A stretch of 64,000 bases of DNA, taken from Moraxella osloensis (GTDB taxonomy: Bacteria; Pseudomonadota; Gammaproteobacteria; Pseudomonadales; Moraxellaceae). Positions 59,910 to 64,000 of the stretch are shown here, in pieces. Within the stretch, counting starts at the first letter, position 1; each line of letters starts with the position of its first letter. Both the position numbers and the translations under genes were made by a program. The stretch lies in the NCBI RefSeq assembly GCF_001553955.1, contig NZ_CP014235.1, positions 17,456 through 81,455 of the forward strand, read 5' to 3'. Below the pieces are notes generated by a model, which worked only from the letters and a program-made list of their open reading frames with translations, was not told the DNA's origin and did not search any database.

Positions 59910-61688
59910 CTATTGCGGAGGTTGCCAAACATGAGGTAGCAACTCATCAAGCTGCCTATTGGAATGGGTGGGCAGCCGTCTAAGCACATCAGCCAAATAG
60001 GCATAAGGGTCAATACCATTTAACCTTGCAGACTGGACAAGCGACATAATCACTGCTGCACGCTGGCCACTTCTGAGCGAACCTGCGAACAACCAATTCT
60101 TACGCCCGAGTGCCCAAGGACGCATCTGATTTTCTGCCCCTTGCGAAGCAGTGCTTCTCATATCAATTGGCAAACTGCCATCATCCAGATACTGGGTGAG
60201 TGCCATCCAACGTTTTAAGCAATAATCAATCGCCTTCGTAATACTGGCATTCTTACTGGTTAACTGTCTTTTCTCTTGTAGCCATCGATATAGGCTATCA
60301 GCAATTGGTTTTGCTTTATCCTGCCTAATTTGCCTGACTACGTTGACATCTCTAGGTGTTGGCGGCTGATTCTTCTCAAACCGCTCATCAATCTCACGCT
60401 CAACGGCATACAGCTGCCCAAACAAATCCAACACTTCAATGCTGATAAGGCTTTGCCCGGTTACCTGTAGCTCATAAAACTTACGTCTGGCATGTGCCAT
60501 ACAACCGATTTCAGTAACGCCCTGATGAAACAAGAACTTATAACCATTATAATCATCGCAAACCAGCTTGCCTTGCCACTTTTGCAGAAAATCTTTAGGA
60601 TGCTCATTGCGACGACTTATCGCAAAGTCATATACCACCGCTTTAAAAGGGCTATGCTGAGGGGTAAGATATGCCCACACATAGCCTTTTTTCGGTGATG
60701 TGCCACCCACCTTCATAATGTTCACAGGCGTTTCATCGGCATGCAGAATCGGCTGACCCAGTAATAACTCACGTAGGCGTTGCACCAATGGTTCAAGCTC
60801 TACGCCACAGCGTCCGACCCAATCTGCCATGGTCGCATCAGGGATATTCACCCCACTTCGTAAGTAAATCAGATTTTGCCGATATAGCGGCTGATGGTCG
60901 GCGTACTTACTAATTAGGATATGTGCCAATAGCTCAGGGGTCGAAATACTTTTATCAATGATTTGGGGCGGTGTTTTGGCTTGAATAAGTCGTTGGCGGT
61001 CGCATTGGTTGCAGGTGTATTTGGGATAAACGTGACGTTCGATATAAAATCGCTTAGGGATCATGCCGAGTTTATCTTGCTTGTCTTGGCCGATTTGCTT
61101 CATTTGACAGCCACAGGCACAGATCGTCGTTGCTGGCTTATGAACGATGGTTTTCACATCCAGGTTGTCAGGGATAACAGCATGTCTTGGACGTTTGATC
61201 TTGGGATTAGTTTGTTTTTCGATGCAAGACTGGTCTACTGGGTCCTGGCTAATAAGGCTTTCCGCTTCGATAGGTTCAACGGTGGGTAAGCCAGCAAGTT
61301 CCTCTTGGCTTATGTCTTTGCGGTAGTCATCTCGTATTTGTTCAAGCGCAGATAAGTCTTCAAGCGCAGATTCTTGGTTTAAGTGGTCTTGCTTAGCAGT
61401 TAATCCTTCGCTTTTTTGTCCATACAGCTGATGGATAAGTTTTTTCTGCTTTTCAATAAGATCAAGCACAGTGCAGTATAGTTGTTCATTTTCTTGTTGA
61501 ACTTTTTTAAGGGCGGTTTGTAGCTTGGTTTCTATCTTTTGAGCATGGATGAGTTGTTGCTGTTGTTGTTTGCTTTGTTGTTCAAGTAATAGATTGATGG
61601 CAGCCTGCTGTTTTGCTTGTTGTTCAAGCAGGGCGTTTTGGGCTTCAAGTTCGGCAATGCGTTGTAGGAGTGTTTGAGCGTCGGTCAT
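59910..61688 (-). CDS. tnpC: IS66 transposase TnpC, copy 2
   Basis: 592 residues, the same translated sequence as the copy at 8327, including the MRSTASQGA segment before ENQMRP. Identity across the whole gene fits a recent shared origin by cointegration. Confidence 0.9.
   Translation of the reverse strand: MTDAQTLLQRIAELEAQNALLEQQAKQQAAINLLLEQQSKQQQQQLIHAQKIETKLQTALKKVQQENEQLYCTVLDLIEKQKKLIHQLYGQKSEGLTAKQDHLNQESALEDLSALEQIRDDYRKDISQEELAGLPTVEPIEAESLISQDPVDQSCIEKQTNPKIKRPRHAVIPDNLDVKTIVHKPATTICACGCQMKQIGQDKQDKLGMIPKRFYIERHVYPKYTCNQCDRQRLIQAKTPPQIIDKSISTPELLAHILISKYADHQPLYRQNLIYLRSGVNIPDATMADWVGRCGVELEPLVQRLRELLLGQPILHADETPVNIMKVGGTSPKKGYVWAYLTPQHSPFKAVVYDFAISRRNEHPKDFLQKWQGKLVCDDYNGYKFLFHQGVTEIGCMAHARRKFYELQVTGQSLISIEVLDLFGQLYAVEREIDERFEKNQPPTPRDVNVVRQIRQDKAKPIADSLYRWLQEKRQLTSKNASITKAIDYCLKRWMALTQYLDDGSLPIDMRSTASQGAENQMRPWALGRKNWLFAGSLRSGQRAAVIMSLVQSARLNGIDPYAYLADVLRRLPTHSNRQLDELLPHVWQPPQ
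60139..60160 (+). repeat. 22-base palindromic insertion, IS66 copy 2
   Basis: Same as 8556-8577, at the same place in tnpC. Confidence 0.75.
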
Positions 61689-61789
61689 GGCAGTATTCTG
61701 CCATAACCCTTATATATTGTCAGTTTACCCGTGGTGATAGTTGAGATTTTTTGGGTTGATGGTAAATCAGAGCGTAGATGAGTGGGGTG

Positions 61790-62161
61790 CTAAATGATTG
61801 GCGTTAGTATCTCTTTGCCTAGGTTGTGCCAAGGTAGTCCGTTAATGAGGGCATGAAATCGCTCATGGCTGATGGTGAGTCCTGTGGTTGGGTTGGTTAG
61901 GCTGTGATGTCGCATGAGCCGTTCGCCCAGTCCGTGAAATCTGCCGTCATCCAGTGTTCGGGTGCATAGCCAGATGCCGAGTCCATCATGGATGAGTATT
62001 TTTAGCCGTGTGCCTGTTTTATTATAAAATAGGTAGGCACAGCCTAGCCGAATGCCTTGATGATGCGCTATGATAAAGGCGAGTAGTTTGTTACTGCCAC
62101 TTCGCATGTCCATGGGGGTGGTGGATAGCCAGATTTGCTGTGGGTTGATGAGTGGGTTCAT
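61790..62161 (-). CDS. tnpB: IS66 accessory protein TnpB, copy 2
   Basis: 123 residues, identical translation to the copy at 10207, with the same four-base overlap with tnpA. Confidence 0.88.
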   Translation of the reverse strand: MNPLINPQQIWLSTTPMDMRSGSNKLLAFIIAHHQGIRLGCAYLFYNKTGTRLKILIHDGLGIWLCTRTLDDGRFHGLGERLMRHHSLTNPTTGLTISHERFHALINGLPWHNLGKEILTPII

Positions 62162-62586
62162 TGTAGCCCCCGCAGTAGTTCGATGAGGCTGTGGTTGTCG
62201 ATTTGGTCAATGCTTAGCTTTATTGACATCCCGTTATGACTGGAAATTTGAAGTTGTATGCCCGTAATGGTCGGTGTTATGGCAGTTGTTTGTGGTATTG
62301 GTTCATGCTTGGCTTTATGTTGCAGGGTAATAGGTAAAAAAGCAGGCTCATGCTCAATGAGGTTAGTTTCAATATTTGAGTTGGATAATGGTTGAGCTAA
62401 GGTTGCTACGATTTTCTCGTCTCTAGTAGCTTTTATCCATTTCTGCAGTAAGTTCGGGTTGATGCCGTGACCTTGAGCGAGATTTGCTATCGAGCGTTGG
62501 CCTGTTAAGGCTTGTTCTACGAGATAGGCCTTGAGTTCTTTGCTGTATGTCCGTCGCTTCGGTTTGGTTATGTCTATTTGTGCCAT
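62158..62586 (-). CDS. tnpA: IS66 accessory protein TnpA, copy 2
   Basis: Same 142-residue protein as at 10575. The coding part is intact, but its leader is cut by the IS3 element 20 bases upstream, so expression would depend on that element. Confidence 0.85.
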   Translation of the reverse strand: MAQIDITKPKRRTYSKELKAYLVEQALTGQRSIANLAQGHGINPNLLQKWIKATRDEKIVATLAQPLSNSNIETNLIEHEPAFLPITLQHKAKHEPIPQTTAITPTITGIQLQISSHNGMSIKLSIDQIDNHSLIELLRGLQ

Positions 62587-62662
62587 TTTAGTGCCCACTT
62601 CATTTTGATCTGAACCCCGAAAGTTGGACTAAAAAGTTAAACTAGAATGGTGAAGGGTCATT

Positions 62663-63205
62663 ATGAAGACAAAGTATTCTGCTGAATTTCGACTTGAGGT
62701 TGTTCAATATCAGCTGAAGGGACATAGCAAAGTTGAAGCTGCTAGAAAGTTCGGTATCAATCCAAGCAGTGCTGAGCGTTGGTTAGTACTTTATGGACAG
62801 AATGGAAAAGATAGTTTAGACAATGTTACTCGGTACGCTGAATTTGACTTAGATTTTAAACTTAAGGTTGTTCTATCTGTAATTAATGATGGATTATCGC
62901 TGAGAGAAGCCGAAAAAACCTATAATTTGAGAACTAAAGCTGTTATTACCAACTGGTTGCATCAATATAAAAAAGACGGTATAAATGGCTTACAACCAAA
63001 AAAAGGTAAACATCGTCTTTTGAAACAGCCAAAACAAATTGAACCTGAACAAGCTAAAATAGATAAAAGCAAAACCCAAGATGAATTACTTGAGGAGATT
63101 GCCTATTTGCGTGCTGAGGTTGCTTTGCTAAAAAAGCGGAGAGCCTTAAGACTGGAGAGCGAAGCGGGCGCACAAAAGCATTTGCTAAAATCATCTCGGA
63201 ATTAA
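62663..63205 (+). CDS. IS150-type transposase OrfA
   Basis: 180 residues with two tandem helix-turn-helix units (KYSAEFRLEVVQYQLKG...SSAERWLVLYG; FKLKVVLSVINDGLSLREAE...AVITNWLHQY), as in IS150-group OrfA, then a leucine-rich helix (EEIAYLRAEVALLKK). The slippery heptamer A AAA AAG at 63130-63136 lies in the right frame for -1 shifting. Confidence 0.9.
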   Translation: MKTKYSAEFRLEVVQYQLKGHSKVEAARKFGINPSSAERWLVLYGQNGKDSLDNVTRYAEFDLDFKLKVVLSVINDGLSLREAEKTYNLRTKAVITNWLHQYKKDGINGLQPKKGKHRLLKQPKQIEPEQAKIDKSKTQDELLEEIAYLRAEVALLKKRRALRLESEAGAQKHLLKSSRN

Positions 63206-64000
63206 GGCAACAACATCAATTACAGCATCTGTTAAAAGCTGCACAAATGGCTCGTAGCACCTATTTTTATCATCAACAACGTCTAAAACTTGAGGATAAA
63301 TACAGTAACGTTAAACAACAGATTGAAGAAATATATCATAAACACAAAGGCAGATATGGCTATCGCAGAATTACACTGGCTTTAAAGAACCAAGGGACTC
63401 ATATTAACCATAAATGTGTGCAACGCCTGCTGCGAGAAATGGGTTTAAAAGCTACTGTTAGACCCGTAAAATACAAATCTTACAAGGGAACCGTTGGTAG
63501 AATTGCAGATAATGTACTAAAACGTGAATTTAAGACTGACCAACCGAATGAAAAATGGGTAACTGACGTCACAGAATTTAATGTCAAAGGTGAAAAGCTG
63601 TACCTATCGCCATTAATGGATTTATTTAATGGAGAAATTATCAGTTATCAACTAAAACAAAGACCCACCTTTGATTTAGTTGAAGACATGCTAAAAGAAG
63701 CAATGGGCAGACTGCAACTTGATGAAAAACCAATCGTGCATTCTGATCAAGGTTGGCAGTATCAAATGAAGCGTTATCAAAGACAGCTGAGAGACCAAGG
63801 GTTGACCCCCAGTATGTCTAGGAAAGGGAATTGCTGGGATAATGCCTGTATCGAAAGTTTCTTTGGTACGCTTAAGTCTGAATGTTTTCATCGACAAGAG
63901 TTTGCTTCAGTTAAAGAATTAGAAATTACTGTCAAGGAGTATATTGATTATTACAACAATGAACGAATCAAGGTCAAATTAGAAGGTTTATCTCCTATCC
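63130..64000 (+). CDS. IS150-type transposase OrfB (frameshift product, partial)
   Basis: After the heptamer the -1 frame is open to the end of the window: KAFAKIISELRQQHQL, GRYGYRRITLALKNQG (HTH_21), then DDE motifs WVTDVTEF, IVHSDQGWQYQ and CIESFFGTLKSE. There is no need for its own start codon, since it would be made as an OrfAB fusion. The C-terminus is outside the window. Confidence 0.88.

Larger units (their letters stand above)
59891..62606 (-). mobile_element. IS66-family insertion sequence, copy 2 (outer end lost)
   Basis: Same sequence and orientation as copy 1 from the GTAATCATC end through tnpA, offset 51,583. It breaks off at 62606 inside the tnpA-leader hairpin, where an IS3-type end begins, so the last ~60-75 bases and right inverted repeat are missing. 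Confidence 0.92.
62606..64000 (+). mobile_element. IS3-family element, IS150 group, cut by window end
   Basis: Begins at about 62606 with TGATCTGAACCCCGAAAG, directly after the broken IS66. Contains orfA and most of orfB in a -1 frame; the right end is outside the window. Confidence 0.85.

Noticed and set aside
8308..62606. Composite transposon made of two IS66 copies
   Set aside because: Target flanks match on the inside of the pair, not the outside, and the interval has its own replication and partition genes, so plasmid integration explains it better.

Overview
The window looks like DNA from a Moraxellaceae bacterium (Moraxella- or Psychrobacter-like). This is inferred from moderate-to-low GC, a giant trimeric autotransporter paired with a TpgA-type lipoprotein (an arrangement known from Acinetobacter), a Rep_3/iteron plasmid backbone and a dense mixture of insertion sequences. 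No rRNA or tRNA was seen, so the genus is not proven.

Layout. (1) 1-8307: the 3' part of a trimeric autotransporter adhesin, its TpgA-like partner, and the C-terminal stump of a MobC-like mobilisation gene. (2) 8308-11082: IS66-family copy 1. (3) 11083-24147: an accessory region with Tn3-type terminal repeats, a dead IS256 element, several resolvases and resolvase relics, an AAA ATPase, a Fic protein, IS5, IS3 and IS4/IS701-type elements, an acetoacetate-decarboxylase-like protein, a MetE-like methyltransferase and a hydrolase. (4) 24180-41907: a mobilisable plasmid backbone. It holds a HEN-type relaxase with two genes nested in another frame, mobC, an oriT-like zone, a umuDC/SRAP/exonuclease repair cassette, repB with iterons, a decayed hsdR, a DUF1016 nuclease, parAB with four palindromic sites, a resolvase and a HigBA-type module with a broken toxin. 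(5) 42110-59881: a purine-catabolism island. (6) 59891-62606: a truncated IS66 copy 2, followed by an IS150-type IS3 element running off the window.

The purine island is nearly self-contained. Xanthine dehydrogenase (XdhA, XdhB, maturation factor XdhC) and an 8-oxoguanine/guanine-type deaminase feed the urate level. HpxO, HIU hydrolase and UraD turn urate into allantoin. An allantoin-racemase-like protein, PuuE, allantoicase and ureidoglycolate lyase carry it to glyoxylate and urea. NCS1 and NCS2 permeases and an OprD-type porin would supply substrate. A GntR/FCD regulator sits inside the allantoin operon, and palindromes of the form TTGTATACAA lie in front of most of the transcription units, so they probably form one regulon.

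The key structural result is that the 8 bases just right of IS66 copy 1 (11083-11090) are identical to the 8 bases just left of copy 2 (59883-59890), while the left flank of copy 1 differs. This is what is expected if 11083-59890 was a circular plasmid of about 51.6 kb (including one IS66) that fused with another replicon through IS66. The purine pathway, repB, parAB and mob genes would then all have travelled on one mobilisable plasmid.
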